A stretch of DNA of 64,000 bases from Lysobacterales bacterium. Its GTDB lineage: Bacteria; Pseudomonadota; Gammaproteobacteria; Xanthomonadales; Rhodanobacteraceae. The translations under genes and the position numbers were made by a program. Of this stretch, positions 16,761 through 25,041 are shown piece by piece (within the stretch, counting starts at the first letter, position 1; each line of letters begins with the position of its first letter). The notes beneath the pieces were generated by a model. The model made no database searches, was not told the DNA's origin, and worked only from the letters and a program-made list of their open reading frames with translations. The stretch lies in assembly GCA_017305135.1 (NCBI GenBank), contig JAFKNA010000004.1:326275-390274 (forward strand), read 5' to 3'.

Positions 16761-17848
16761 GCGACGCACACCCCGTTTGGCGCGCGGGCCGTGCGCTGCC
16801 TGCGATCGGCGGCGAGCCAGTCGTGCAGGCGTCTCACGCCTTCCCCGACATCGACGCGCGCACGCCACCCGGTGGCGGCCTCGAAGCCGCGGGTATCGGA
16901 GACGTACCAGCGCTGGTCGCCGACCCGCCAATCGGAAAAGCCCACCTCCGGCGCGCGCGCCTCGAGGTGGCCGATGCGCTCGACCAGTTCCAGCAGGCTG
17001 GTGGTGTGGGGCGGTCCGCCACCCATGTTGAAGGCGTGGCCACGCAGCACGTCCATGCGCTGCTGGCAGAGCTGCATCGCATCCAGCAGGTCGTCGACGT
17101 AGAGGATGTCGCGCACCTGGCGGCCGTCGCCGTAGAGGGTGATCGGCTCGCCACGCATGGCGCGGATCAGGAAGTGCGCGACCCAGCCCTGGTCCTCGTT
17201 GCCGCACTGGTGCGGGCCGTAGATGCAGCTCATGCGCAGCACGACGGCGGGAATGCCGTAGCTGCGCGTGTAGTCCAGGATGTACTGGTCGGCGCCGCCC
17301 TTGGAGCAGCCATAGGGACTGTGGAAGGCCAGCGGGCGGGATTCGCCGATGCCGCGCGCATGCAGCAGGGCATCGGCTGGCCGGTAGCGCGAACCAGCCT
17401 GCTCCAGGTGGATGTCATCGAGCGCGCCATAGACCTTGTTGGTGGACGTGAACACCAGGCCCGGCGGATGCGGCTGGGCGCGGATCGCTTCGAGCAGGTT
17501 CAGCGTGCCGCGCAGGTTCACCTCGAAATCCTCGACCGGATCGACGAGGCTGGTGGTGACGGCCACCTGGGCGGCGAAATGGAACACCTCGCTGCTGCCC
17601 GCGACGGCCTGGGCGAGTTGCTCCGGGTCGCGCGTGTCGCCCTCGACCAGCACCAGGCGCTCGCCGAACTCGGTGCGCAGCCAGTCGATGTTGCGCTCGA
17701 CGCCAGGGCGCGACAGGTTGTCGTAGACCACCACCTGCCGCCCCTCGGCGAGCAGGCGCGCGGCGAGGTTGGTGCCGATGAAGCCGGCGCCGCCGGTGAT
17801 CAGCACCCGGCCCGGGATGAGTGGCGGCTGGGGATGCAGCGCGGTCAC
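16757..17848 (-). CDS. NAD-dependent epimerase, CDP-tyvelose 2-epimerase-like
   Basis: 363 residues. [19 protein letters not shown] is the extended-SDR NAD loop. FTSTNKVYG, HSPYGCSKGGADQYILDY (with the Y-x3-K pair) and DGRQVRDILYVDDLLDAM match CDP-paratose/CDP-tyvelose 2-epimerase (RfbE/Tyv) more closely than UDP-glucose 4-epimerase, in particular the TNKVYG and SKGxADQY segments. The GTG start is chosen because it overlaps the upstream stop (GTGA) and no ATG lies nearby. The enzyme may make a deoxysugar or a 2-epimer of a pentose-type nucleotide sugar. No ddhA/ddhB-like genes (CDP-glucose route) are in the window, so the true substrate may differ. Confidence 0.8.
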   Translation of the reverse strand: MTALHPQPPLIPGRVLITGGAGFIGTNLAARLLAEGRQVVVYDNLSRPGVERNIDWLRTEFGERLVLVEGDTRDPEQLAQAVAGSSEVFHFAAQVAVTTSLVDPVEDFEVNLRGTLNLLEAIRAQPHPPGLVFTSTNKVYGALDDIHLEQAGSRYRPADALLHARGIGESRPLAFHSPYGCSKGGADQYILDYTRSYGIPAVVLRMSCIYGPHQCGNEDQGWVAHFLIRAMRGEPITLYGDGRQVRDILYVDDLLDAMQLCQQRMDVLRGHAFNMGGGPPHTTSLLELVERIGHLEARAPEVGFSDWRVGDQRWYVSDTRGFEAATGWRARVDVGEGVRRLHDWLAADRRQRTARAPNGVCVA

Positions 17849-18984
17849 AGGCTGAGCCCCCGCCGCGCCAGCTCCTCGCCGGCGGCTTCGACGCGGTCGC
17901 TGGCATCCTGGCCGGCCAGCCATTCGGCGAGTTCGGCCAAGCCCTCGGCGAAACCGACCTCAGGCGTGTAGCCGATCAGTTCGTGGGCCAGCGAGATGTC
18001 CGCGAAACAATGGCGGATGTCGCCCTGGCGGAACTTGCGTGTGATCGTCGGCGGCAGATCCCCGATGCCGAGCACCGCGGCCATCTCGCGGGCGACCTCG
18101 CTGATGGTGACCGAGCGGCCGCTGCCGATGTTCATGACCCGGCCCGAGATGCCATGCGTCTCCAGCGAAAGTCGGCAGGCGCGGGCGACGTCGCGCACGT
18201 TGACGAAATCGCGCCGCTGTTCGCCATCCTCGAAGATGAGCGGCGCGCGCCGGTTGAGGTAGCGCGAGGCGAAGATCGCCAGCACCCCGGTGTAGGGATT
18301 GGACAGCGCCTGGCGGGTGCCATAGATGTTGAAGAAGCGCAGCGCCACCGTCGGAATGCCGTAGGCGTGGCCGACGATCAGCGACAGGCGTTCCTGGTCG
18401 AGCTTGGAGAGGGCGTACACCGAAGTCGGCGCCGGAGCGCGCGCCTCGCAGGTCGCGATGGGGTTCAGCATGCCGCCATCGGCACCGCGCAGCTCGAAAT
18501 CGCCGTGGCGGAGCTGGGCCGGCGTGCGCGCCGGCGGCGTGACCTCGCGACCGCCGGCGTCGACGCAGGCGCCCTCGCCGTAGATGCTCATGCTGGAAGC
18601 GACCAGCAGGCGCTTCACCGGCGCGGCCGACAGCGCCTCCAGCAGCACGGCGGTGCCGCGGTTGTTGACGTCGGTGTAGCGCTCGATCTCGTACATGCTC
18701 TGGCCGACGCCAACCGCGGCGGCGAAATGGACGACCGCGTCCACCCCGCGCAGCGCGCGCGCCACCGCGGCGCGGTCGCGCACGTCGCCGCGGACGAGTT
18801 CGGCCTCGCCGTTGAGGTACTCGGGGCGCGCGATGGAGTCGCCATGCACCTGCGAGTCGAGGTTGTCGAGCACGCGCACGCGGTAGCCGTGCGCGAGCAG
18901 TTCGTCGGCCAGGTGCGAGCCGACGAAGCCGGCGCCGCCGGTGATCAGCACCGTGCCGGAAAGGACGCCGTCATGCACGGACAC
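17845..18984 (-). CDS. NAD-dependent nucleotide-sugar epimerase
   Basis: 379 residues. [19 protein letters not shown] at the N-terminus, [10 protein letters not shown], then [13 protein letters not shown] (Y-x3-K) and [19 protein letters not shown] are those of extended SDR epimerases. The SSMSIYGEG block and the insertion with ELRGADGG before it suggest the dTDP-L-rhamnose 4-epimerase-like subgroup rather than GalE. GTG at 18984 has AGGAGG six bases upstream; GTG at 18978 is an alternative. The start overlaps the preceding stop by 14 bases and its own stop overlaps the next GTG. Second gene of the 12-gene operon. Confidence 0.8.
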   Translation of the reverse strand: MSVHDGVLSGTVLITGGAGFVGSHLADELLAHGYRVRVLDNLDSQVHGDSIARPEYLNGEAELVRGDVRDRAAVARALRGVDAVVHFAAAVGVGQSMYEIERYTDVNNRGTAVLLEALSAAPVKRLLVASSMSIYGEGACVDAGGREVTPPARTPAQLRHGDFELRGADGGMLNPIATCEARAPAPTSVYALSKLDQERLSLIVGHAYGIPTVALRFFNIYGTRQALSNPYTGVLAIFASRYLNRRAPLIFEDGEQRRDFVNVRDVARACRLSLETHGISGRVMNIGSGRSVTISEVAREMAAVLGIGDLPPTITRKFRQGDIRHCFADISLAHELIGYTPEVGFAEGLAELAEWLAGQDASDRVEAAGEELARRGLSL

Positions 18985-19984
18985 TGGCCACCTCCTGCAC
19001 TGCCGCCGCGGGTTCATCGCCGAGCACTTCGGAGAACCAGGCGATGGTGCGCGCCAGGCCCTGCTCCAGCGACACACGCGGCGACCAGCCCAGGGTGGCG
19101 CGCGCCAGCGTGATGTCCGGGCAGCGGCGGGTCGGGTCGTCCACCGGCATCGGTCGATGCACGAGGCGCGAGCGGGAGCCGGTGAGGCGGATCACCCGCT
19201 CGGCGAGCTCGCGCATGGTGACCTCGATCGGGTTGCCGAGGTTGACCGGCCCGGTGAACTCCGGCGGGCTCGCCATCAGCTGCATGAAGCCCTCGATCAG
19301 GTCGTCCACGTAGCAGAAGGCGCGAGTCTGGCTGCCGTCGCCGTGCAAGGTCAGCGGCTCGCCACGGAGCGCCTGCACGATGAAGTTGGAGACCACGCGA
19401 CCATCGTCGAGCTGCATCTGCGGCCCGTAGGTGTTGAAGATGCGCGCGACCTTGACCTCGATGCCATGCAGGCGGTGGTAGTCGAAGAACAGGGCCTCCG
19501 CGCAGCGCTTGCCCTCGTCGTAGCAGGCGCGGGGCCCAACCGGATTCACCGCGCCGCGGTAGCTTTCGCGCTGCGGATGCACCGCGGGCTCGCCGTAGAC
19601 CTCGCTGGTCGACGCCTGGAAGATGCGGGCGCCGTTCCGGCGTGCCTCGTGGAGCAGGTTCACCGCGCCTTCGGTGCAGGTGCGCACCGTCTTCTCCGGA
19701 TCGCGCTGATAATGCCGCGGCGATGCGCAGCAGGCGAGATTGAAGATCCAGTCGGCGTCGATCTGCAGCGGATCGACGACGTCGTGGCGCTTGAAGCTGA
19801 AGGATGGATGGCTGCGCAGACGCTCCAGATTGCGCAACCTGCCGGTGACCAGGTTGTCGAGTGCGACCACTTCCATGCCTTCGGCAAGCAACCGGGCACA
19901 CAAGTGGCTGCCGAGAAAGCCGGCACCGCCTGTAACGACGGCCCGCCTTCCGGCACCGCTGATCCTTTTGTTCACGTTCGGCAT
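18971..19984 (-). CDS. UDP-glucuronate decarboxylase-like enzyme (UXS)
   Basis: 337 residues. UXS converts UDP-glucuronate to UDP-xylose. [18 protein letters not shown] is the NAD loop; [39 protein letters not shown] (Y-x3-K) and [11 protein letters not shown] are highly characteristic of UXS. The ATG at 19984 has AGGAGG immediately adjacent with no spacing, so the GTG at 19975 (fourth codon), nine bases from the same AGGAGG, may be the true start. It is the first gene of the 12-gene minus operon and lies 52 bases downstream of a sigma-54-type promoter. It points to xylose or a xylose-derived pentose in the glycan. Confidence 0.88.
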   Translation of the reverse strand: MPNVNKRISGAGRRAVVTGGAGFLGSHLCARLLAEGMEVVALDNLVTGRLRNLERLRSHPSFSFKRHDVVDPLQIDADWIFNLACCASPRHYQRDPEKTVRTCTEGAVNLLHEARRNGARIFQASTSEVYGEPAVHPQRESYRGAVNPVGPRACYDEGKRCAEALFFDYHRLHGIEVKVARIFNTYGPQMQLDDGRVVSNFIVQALRGEPLTLHGDGSQTRAFCYVDDLIEGFMQLMASPPEFTGPVNLGNPIEVTMRELAERVIRLTGSRSRLVHRPMPVDDPTRRCPDITLARATLGWSPRVSLEQGLARTIAWFSEVLGDEPAAAVQEVASVRA

Positions 19985-20035
19985 CCTCCTCTGCTCTGCT
20001 GGTTCGGGGTTCCAGCGCCTTGGCGAGGTACAAAC

Positions 20036-20051
20036 AGCAAGAACTGTGCCC
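20036..20051 (-). promoter_or_regulatory. sigma-54 promoter of the 12-gene glycan operon
   Basis: Read on the minus strand, GGGCACAGTTCTTGCT matches TGGCACG-N4-TTGCW at 10 of 12 defined positions with GG-N10-GC spacing. It lies 52 bases upstream of the UXS-like start. The rest of 19985-20127 has no gene or convincing sigma-70 promoter that I could see. Confidence 0.6.
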
Positions 20052-20127
20052 GGGAGCGAACGCGCGTCGCGTGGGCGGTTCACGGCATTGCATGCTCCGC
20101 CCCGGAGCGGCAAATCCCTTGTAGCTG

Positions 20128-21228
20128 TCAGGTCCGCCTGGCCACCCCTGCCCCGCGCCCGGCGTCCGTCGAAGCGCTCCGCGGCGGGCGGGAAGCTTTT
20201 TGTTCGCGCGTGAAACTTTGACCGACCCGCTTGCGAAGCCTGCGGCGCTCGCGCACACGGAGGTAGCGCAGCAGCGCGCGCTCATGACGATCGAGCCCGG
20301 CACGGCCGCGGGTGACGCTGCCCATCAGGCGGCAGAGTTCGCCGCCCGGGTCGCTCGCGGCCTCGATCAGCGCCGGATGCACGTAGGCCCGCCGGCACAC
20401 CGTCGGCGTATTGCCAAGCGAATCCGCCGCGACCGCGATGGCGGCCTTGAGGTCCGGCACCGCTTCGGCCGCGCCACCGCACAGTTCGCGGGCGACGATG
20501 ACGCTCGCCGCCCAGGTACGGAAATCCTTGGCGGTGAAGTCGCCCTGCATGATTTCGCGCAGGTGGTCGTTGACGTCGCCCGAGGTCAGCGCATGCACTT
20601 CGCCGTCTTCCACGTACTGGAATAGGTGCTGGCCCGGCAATTCGTGGCAGCGTCGCAGCACTGCGGCGACGCGGCGGTCTTCCAGCGCCACCTCATGCTC
20701 GCGTCCGGACTTGCCGCGGAACAGCAGGCGTATCTCGTCCCCGCGCACGCGCGCATGGCGGTTGCGCAGGGTGCTGAGACCAAAGGAGGCGTTGTCGCGG
20801 GCATATTCCTCGTTGCCGACGCGCACGAAGGTGCGGTCGAGCAGGCGCAGCAGCGCGGCGAGCACGCGCTCGCGCGTCGCCCCGCGGCGGCGCAGGTCGC
20901 GGGCGATGCGCCGGCGCAGCTTGGGCAGGCGCTCGGCGAACTCGATGGTGCGCGAGAACTTGGTCGCGTCGCGCGCCTCGCGCCACTCGGGGTGGTAGCG
21001 GTACTGCTTGCGCCCGCGTGCATCGCGTCCGGTGGCCTGCAGGTGGCCGTTGGCGCTGCGGCAGATCCAGACATCCGTGTACGCCGGCGGGATGGCGAGC
21101 GAGCGGATGCGCGCGAGCTCGTCCTCGTCCTCGATCGGCTGGCCTTCGAGGTCGACGTAGACGAAGGCATCGCCCGTGCGCCTGCGGCTGAAACCTGGTT
21201 CCGAGTCGGAAACGTGGCGCAGCCGCAT
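20128..21228 (-). CDS. DNA topoisomerase IB
   Basis: 366 residues. Type IB topoisomerases relax supercoils through a 3'-phosphotyrosine intermediate. The poxvirus-like bacterial form is recognised by [11 protein letters not shown] near residue 45, the [18 protein letters not shown] segment, [35 protein letters not shown] (catalytic Lys and Arg region) and [13 protein letters not shown] with catalytic Y282. The C-terminal 30 residues are basic and low complexity. ATG at 21228 follows a GGAGG-like stretch poorly; no better start is near. It is transcribed toward the glycan operon but separated from it by the 143-base gap holding that operon's promoter. Accessory topoisomerase IB often sits in stress-related clusters. 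Confidence 0.9.
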   Translation of the reverse strand: MRLRHVSDSEPGFSRRRTGDAFVYVDLEGQPIEDEDELARIRSLAIPPAYTDVWICRSANGHLQATGRDARGRKQYRYHPEWREARDATKFSRTIEFAERLPKLRRRIARDLRRRGATRERVLAALLRLLDRTFVRVGNEEYARDNASFGLSTLRNRHARVRGDEIRLLFRGKSGREHEVALEDRRVAAVLRRCHELPGQHLFQYVEDGEVHALTSGDVNDHLREIMQGDFTAKDFRTWAASVIVARELCGGAAEAVPDLKAAIAVAADSLGNTPTVCRRAYVHPALIEAASDPGGELCRLMGSVTRGRAGLDRHERALLRYLRVRERRRLRKRVGQSFTREQKASRPPRSASTDAGRGAGVARRT

Positions 21229-21255
21229 GGAGGTCGCCTAGCCGCCTGCCGGGTT

Positions 21256-21273
21256 CCGCCGGCGCGCCGGCGG
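21256..21273. repeat. 18-base GC palindrome between two genes
   Basis: CCGCCGGCGCGCCGGCGG is perfectly self-complementary and lies between the CBS gene stop and the topoisomerase start on the minus strand. It could act as a transcription-slowing hairpin, but no T-run follows, so it is not a standard terminator. Confidence 0.4.
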
Positions 21274-21362
21274 GCATTCCTGCCCGAGCGCCGCACGCGA
21301 GCACCTCGCAGCGGGGCGCGCAGGACGATGCCGGCTGCCGGGCCCGCCCAAGCGCCGCGGCC

Positions 21363-21776
21363 TCAATGCGGGACGGCGACGCCGCGCAGCAGGGCGTCGC
21401 GGCTCTGCCCGTCGGCGTTGTGGGTGATGTTGCTAAGTGCCACCACGCCGACGATGCGCTTGTCGCGGTTCACCACCGGCAGGCGCCGCACGCCCAATTC
21501 AGCCATGTTCCTGGCGACCTCGCCGACCTCCTGGTCGTCGTAGCAGTACTTGATGCTGCCGGTCATCACCTCGCTCACCGGGGTATCGCTGCCGAGGCCC
21601 TTCGCCACCGCCCGGAGCACGATGTCCCGGTCGGTGACCATGCCGATCAGCTTCTCGTCGTCGCCGACCGGCAGGCTGCCGACGTCCGCCTCGGCCATGC
21701 GCCGGGCGGCTTCGGCGATGGTCTGGTCCGGGCGCGTGATGCATACGTCCGGCGTCATCACTTCATTGATTTGCAC
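21363..21776 (-). CDS. CBS-pair domain protein
   Basis: 137 residues with two CBS repeats (about 5-65 and 70-130). The pattern VMTPDVCITRPDQTIAEAARRMAEADVGSLPV followed by GMVTDRDIVLRAV, and again EVMT..RRLPVVNRDKRIVGVVALSNI, is standard for small CBS proteins that bind adenosyl ligands. GTG at 21776 is chosen because AGGAGGA lies four bases upstream and no ATG is nearby. It is divergent from the sigma-54 activator and has its own sigma-54-type promoter 42 bases upstream. The partner it regulates is unknown. Similar stand-alone CBS proteins are often induced under anaerobic or stationary-phase stress. Confidence 0.85.
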   Translation of the reverse strand: MQINEVMTPDVCITRPDQTIAEAARRMAEADVGSLPVGDDEKLIGMVTDRDIVLRAVAKGLGSDTPVSEVMTGSIKYCYDDQEVGEVARNMAELGVRRLPVVNRDKRIVGVVALSNITHNADGQSRDALLRGVAVPH

Positions 21777-21817
21777 GTTCTCCTCCTGATGCCTTGAAGA
21801 TGCGATCGTGCCGGTGC

Positions 21818-21833
21818 TGCACAAGCCGTGCCG
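21818..21833 (-). promoter_or_regulatory. sigma-54 promoter of the CBS gene
   Basis: On the minus strand CGGCACGGCTTGTGCA matches TGGCACG-N4-TTGCW at 10 of 12 positions with GG-N10-GC spacing, 42 bases before the GTG start. It is back-to-back with the plus-strand match at 21946. Confidence 0.55.
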
Positions 21834-21899
21834 GGAAGCGCTGGCGATCGTCGCGCCACGGCTCCGTGCAAATTTTTCCTGATCGGGAGCAAACGTTCG

Positions 21900-21918
21900 C
21901 CTGCGCAGATGGCGCAGG
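21900..21918. promoter_or_regulatory. inverted repeat between divergent sigma-54 promoters
   Basis: CCTGCGC and GCGCAGG are perfect arms separated by AGATG. The element sits in the 112-base segment between the minus promoter (21818-21833) and the plus promoter (21946-21961), where an enhancer site for the activator would be expected. It could instead be an incidental GC palindrome. Confidence 0.3.
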
Positions 21919-21945
21919 GGCAGGCCTGGAACCGCCGCGGCGGTG

Positions 21946-21961
21946 TGGCGCGCAACTTGCT
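21946..21961 (+). promoter_or_regulatory. sigma-54 promoter of the activator gene
   Basis: TGGCGCGCAACTTGCT matches TGGCACG-N4-TTGCW at 11 of 12 positions with GG-N10-GC spacing, the best match in the window. It would give a leader of about 170 bases before the activator ATG at 22140. Together with the neighbouring divergent site it accounts for most of the 363-base gap 21777-22139. Confidence 0.65.
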
Positions 21962-21976
21962 TAAAATAAGGAGACA

Positions 21977-22132
21977 ATGCGTGAAGCCACGCGGTGCAAG
22001 CCTGCACGCGAGTGGAAAGATCAACAAATGCTTCACAATCGGGGCCGGGATTCGCGCCATCATCGACGCTTCCCTGCCGCCCGCCACCGGGCGCGAGGAT
22101 TGGCACGCGCCGGTGGATTCCAGGAAAGGTAA
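21977..22132 (+). CDS. possible 51-codon leader ORF upstream of activator
   Basis: ATG at 21977 is preceded by AAGGAG at a good distance and opens a 51-codon frame ending TAA at 22130-22132, eight bases before the activator start. The peptide is Arg/His-rich (RHHRRFPAARHRARG) and has no recognised domain. If transcription starts from the sigma-54 site at 21946, the start point would fall about 5 bases before this ATG, removing part of the ribosome site, so expression would need another promoter or leaderless initiation. It may be chance. Confidence 0.2.
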   Translation: MREATRCKPAREWKDQQMLHNRGRDSRHHRRFPAARHRARGLARAGGFQER

Positions 22133-22139
22133 GTGCGCT

Positions 22140-23516
22140 ATGGCCGAGAGTGCGGGAACCGGCAACGTCCTGCTCGTCGACGACAACACCGATTTCCAGC
22201 GGATGATGGCGGAGGTCGCGTCCCGGCATGCCTGCCGGCTGACGGCCGCCGGCTCGCTGCGCGAGGGGCGCCGGTTCGCCAGCCAGCATGAATTCGACCT
22301 GCTGCTGGTCGATCTCGGCCTCCCGGACGGAAACGGGCTGGAGCTGATCGAGGAGGTCGACCTCGCCGCGCACGGCCAGCTTGCGATCATCACCGGATCG
22401 CCATCGTTCGAGACGGCGGTGCGCGCGGTTCGCGCGCCGGTGGCCGAGTACCTCGTCAAGCCGGTGCCGGTGGCGACGCTGGCGCGCCTGATGGAGGCGG
22501 CACACGACCGCGCGGTGGCGCGCAACCTGCCTTCGGGCCTGCGCGGCATGATCGGCCGCAGCGAGGCGATGCGGCGCGTGTTCGAACAGGTGCAGAAGGT
22601 CGCCCCGCTCGACGCCTGCGTGTTCCTCAATGGCGAAAGCGGCACCGGCAAGGAACTGGTGGCCAACGCCATCCATGACCTGAGTGGCCGCTCCGGACGG
22701 TTCGTCGCCATCAACTGCGGGGCGATCGCCGGCGAACTGCTGAGCAGCCAGTTGTTCGGCCATGAAAAGGGCTCGTTCACCGGCGCGGTGCAGGCGCATG
22801 CCGGCTTCTTCGAGCAGGCCGAGGGCGGCACCCTGTTCCTCGACGAGGTCACCGAGATGCCAGCCGCGCTTCAGGTCTACCTGCTCCGGGTGCTGGAAAC
22901 CCGTACCCTGACGCGCGTCGGCGGCTCGCGCGAGATCACCGTGGACGTGCGCATCGTCGCCGCCTGCAACCGCGACCCGCAGCAGGCAATGGACGAGGGC
23001 AAGCTTCGCGCCGACCTCTATTACCGCCTGGCCGAGTTCCCGATCGGCATCCCGGCGCTGCGCGAGCGGCGCGAGGACATCCCGCCGCTCGCCCAGCACT
23101 TCCTGGATCGCCTCAACCGGCGCTACGGAACGGCGCGCAGCTTCGATGCCGCGGCCCTGCGGCGCCTTTCCGAGCGCAACTGGCCGGGCAACGTGCGCGA
23201 GCTCCGCCACGCCGTGCAGCGCTACTACATCCTCTCCGACTCGGGCGCGATCTCGGTGGGACCGGAGGCGGCACCCCGCGCCATCGAGGAAAACGACGGC
23301 TCGATCCGGTTCTCGGTGGGCATGACCTTCGAGGACATCGAGCGCGAGATGCTGCTGAAGACGCTCGCGTCCTGCAACAACAACAAACGCCAGGCGGCGC
23401 GCTCGCTGGGGATCACCGCGAAGACGGTCTACAACCGATTGCTGCGCTACCGCTCGCAGGGCCTGATCGGCGAGGACCTGGTCGGCGCCGCGCCCGACGA
23501 GCGCGAGGCCGACTGA
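22140..23516 (+). CDS. sigma-54-dependent response regulator (NtrC family)
   Basis: 458 residues. Receiver domain 8-120 with LLVDDN and predicted phospho-acceptor D58 (LLVDLGLPDGNG) and K108. AAA+ domain with Walker A GESGTGKE (165-172), sigma-54-contacting loop GSFTGA (211-216; Ser where most have Ala), Walker B LFLDEV and the arginine-finger region RADLYYRL. The C-terminal Fis-type helix-turn-helix reads NNKRQAARSLGITAKTVYNRLLRY. ATG at 22140 was chosen because the receiver begins directly after it; the frame is open further upstream with no domain content. It is preceded by its own sigma-54-type promoter and is the obvious regulator of the five -24/-12 sites. Partner kinases could be at 23594 or 5597. 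Confidence 0.92.
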   Translation: MAESAGTGNVLLVDDNTDFQRMMAEVASRHACRLTAAGSLREGRRFASQHEFDLLLVDLGLPDGNGLELIEEVDLAAHGQLAIITGSPSFETAVRAVRAPVAEYLVKPVPVATLARLMEAAHDRAVARNLPSGLRGMIGRSEAMRRVFEQVQKVAPLDACVFLNGESGTGKELVANAIHDLSGRSGRFVAINCGAIAGELLSSQLFGHEKGSFTGAVQAHAGFFEQAEGGTLFLDEVTEMPAALQVYLLRVLETRTLTRVGGSREITVDVRIVAACNRDPQQAMDEGKLRADLYYRLAEFPIGIPALRERREDIPPLAQHFLDRLNRRYGTARSFDAAALRRLSERNWPGNVRELRHAVQRYYILSDSGAISVGPEAAPRAIEENDGSIRFSVGMTFEDIEREMLLKTLASCNNNKRQAARSLGITAKTVYNRLLRYRSQGLIGEDLVGAAPDEREAD

Positions 23517-23593
23517 GGCGACCCGCAGCGAGGCGAGCCGCAGCACGGTCCGCGCCGGAGCAGGGACGCCTTTCCACCGGCGGCACGCGTGCC

Positions 23594-24328
23594 TCAGGCC
23601 GTGGCTGCGTCCGGCAACGGGAACGAGAGCTGGACACGGGTCCCCTGCCCCTCGCCGCTCTCCAGCAGCACCGTGCCACCTGCCCGCCGCATCGTGTCGC
23701 GCACCTGCGCCAGGCCGAGGCCGGGGGCACCGCGGGTGGTGAAGAAGAGCTCGAAGGCGCGCATGCGTACCTCTTCCGGCATGCCCTCGCCGTCATCACT
23801 GGCGCTGAGGACCAGCCGGCCGGTTCCGGCAGCCGATCCGGCGCGCACAGCCTCGTTGCGCGTCTCGATCAGGAGTGTCCCGCCCTCGCCGCCCGCGGCA
23901 TGCGCATTCTTCGCGATGTGCAGGAGCGCGCGGCACAGGAACGAGGCGTCGCACTGCACGACCGCGTCGTCCGCTTCGAGCCGGTATTCCAGCCCGAGAG
24001 GGGAGATCGCCGCTTCGAGTGCATCGCGGCAGCCGTCGAGCAGCGCGTGCATGTCGACCCTCTGCGAATCCACGCAGGCGCGAGCCGCACGCGACATCGC
24101 GTCGGTCAATTCACGCTGGCGCGCCAGCGTGTCGATGGTGCCGGACAGGAGCGCGTGGCTCCGGCCGTCGGCACTCTCCGTGGCGAGCTCCACGCCGACC
24201 ATGGCCGTCGCCAACAGGTTGTTGAAGTCATGGGCGAGTTGCCCGACCAGCTGGCCGAGCGTCTCGATCTGCAGGGCGGTCGCGCGGTCGGCCGTGGACA
24301 CGCTGGTATCAAACAGTGTAGCCATCAT
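23594..24328 (-). CDS. sensorless histidine kinase
   Basis: 244 residues. The protein is almost only a kinase core: H-box GQLAHDFNNLLA with predicted H33 after a short N-terminal stretch, then the ATPase with SASDDGEGMPEE and GAPGLGLAQV. There is no PAS, GAF, HAMP or transmembrane segment, so input must come from a partner protein or metabolite. Two tandem ATGs (24328, 24325) give the same product within one residue. It converges with the sigma-54 activator (77 bases apart) and is a strong candidate to phosphorylate it. The upstream 24329-24627 gap (about 300 bases) shows no gene or clear promoter. Confidence 0.85.
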   Translation of the reverse strand: MMATLFDTSVSTADRATALQIETLGQLVGQLAHDFNNLLATAMVGVELATESADGRSHALLSGTIDTLARQRELTDAMSRAARACVDSQRVDMHALLDGCRDALEAAISPLGLEYRLEADDAVVQCDASFLCRALLHIAKNAHAAGGEGGTLLIETRNEAVRAGSAAGTGRLVLSASDDGEGMPEEVRMRAFELFFTTRGAPGLGLAQVRDTMRRAGGTVLLESGEGQGTRVQLSFPLPDAATA

Positions 24329-24627
24329 CGAATCTGGAATCGGTTGCTGCTTCGTCTCGGCGCGTGGCTCCGCAGGGCGGGCGCCACGACTGCCGGTCAG
24401 GTTTCCTCAAGGGAGTGGTCGAGCGGGAAAGCGCCCGGCGCGTCCTGCTCACGGCGACGCCGGCCTGAGCACGGCGTATGTCGCAGTCGTCACGTGGCTG
24501 CGTATCGGAGTGAGTCTCCCGCGAGCGTACATCGCCGGCAAGGGTTTCCCCATGCCGGACCGGAAGGAATTCCGCGGGGCTGCGCGGTGCGCCGACACGC
24601 GCCGACATCGCTTCCTCGTGGTGGCGG

Positions 24628-24948
24628 TCAGTCGAGCATGCCGCAACGCACCCGCTCGCGGCGCAGCTCGGTGAGATCCTCCACCATGTCGGTGAGGCTC
24701 ACGCACATGTTGTAGATGCCCACGATGGAATACGCCGACACCGCGGCATCGGGCGCATCGACGTGGATCTGCGCGTCGGCATCCACCCATACCAGCACCG
24801 GCCCCTCCAGCGTACTGTCGAAGATCCGACCCGCCACACCGGCGAGGTCATCATGAATGGACCCCAGCGGGCGGCTCTTCGTGGAACGGGAACTGCGTGC
24901 CGGCATCAGGCCGGAAGGTGACGCGGTCGCGGCGGCGTGCATGTCCAT
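24628..24948 (-). CDS. small protein of unknown function, sigma-54-controlled
   Basis: 106 residues from the chosen ATG. The first 35 residues are Ser/Ala/Arg-rich and probably flexible. Residues about 36-106 (DDLAGVAGRIFDSTLEGPVLVWVDADAQIHVDAP then SIVGIYNMCVSLTDMVEDL) look like a folded alpha/beta domain with no family I recognise. An in-frame ATG at 24999 would start upstream of the sigma-54-type site at 24983-24998, so the 24948 start is preferred. The ribosome site is weak. It has its own promoter and flanks the kinase/activator block, which suggests a regulon role. Confidence 0.55.
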   Translation of the reverse strand: MDMHAAATASPSGLMPARSSRSTKSRPLGSIHDDLAGVAGRIFDSTLEGPVLVWVDADAQIHVDAPDAAVSAYSIVGIYNMCVSLTDMVEDLTELRRERVRCGMLD

Positions 24949-24982
24949 GGTCGCTCGATGGTTGCCAGGGGAGCCTTGGGCT

Positions 24983-24998
24983 TGCAGGAGTTGTGCCA
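24983..24998 (-). promoter_or_regulatory. sigma-54 promoter of small unknown gene
   Basis: On the minus strand TGGCACAACTCCTGCA matches TGGCACG-N4-TTGCW at 10 of 12 positions with GG-N10-GC spacing, 35 bases before the ATG at 24948. Confidence 0.6.
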
Positions 24999-25000
24999 TC

Positions 25001-25019
25001 AAGCTGAACCGTTCAGCTT
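25001..25019. promoter_or_regulatory. 19-base palindrome upstream of sigma-54 promoter
   Basis: AAGCTGAACCGTTCAGCTT has perfect 9-base arms around a single C and abuts the sigma-54-type promoter at 24983-24998 on its upstream side. It could be an operator for a repressor or an activator half of an enhancer. Confidence 0.4.
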
Positions 25020-25041
25020 GCTGCTGGACGGCGGGTAAATG

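Noticed and set aside
24531-24556. Weak -24/-12-like match before the sensorless kinase
   Set aside because: Only about half of the defined positions match; well below the other five sites.
24329-24627. 99-codon minus frame upstream of the sensorless kinase
   Set aside because: Composition is Arg/Ser/Thr-rich without domain; no convincing start.
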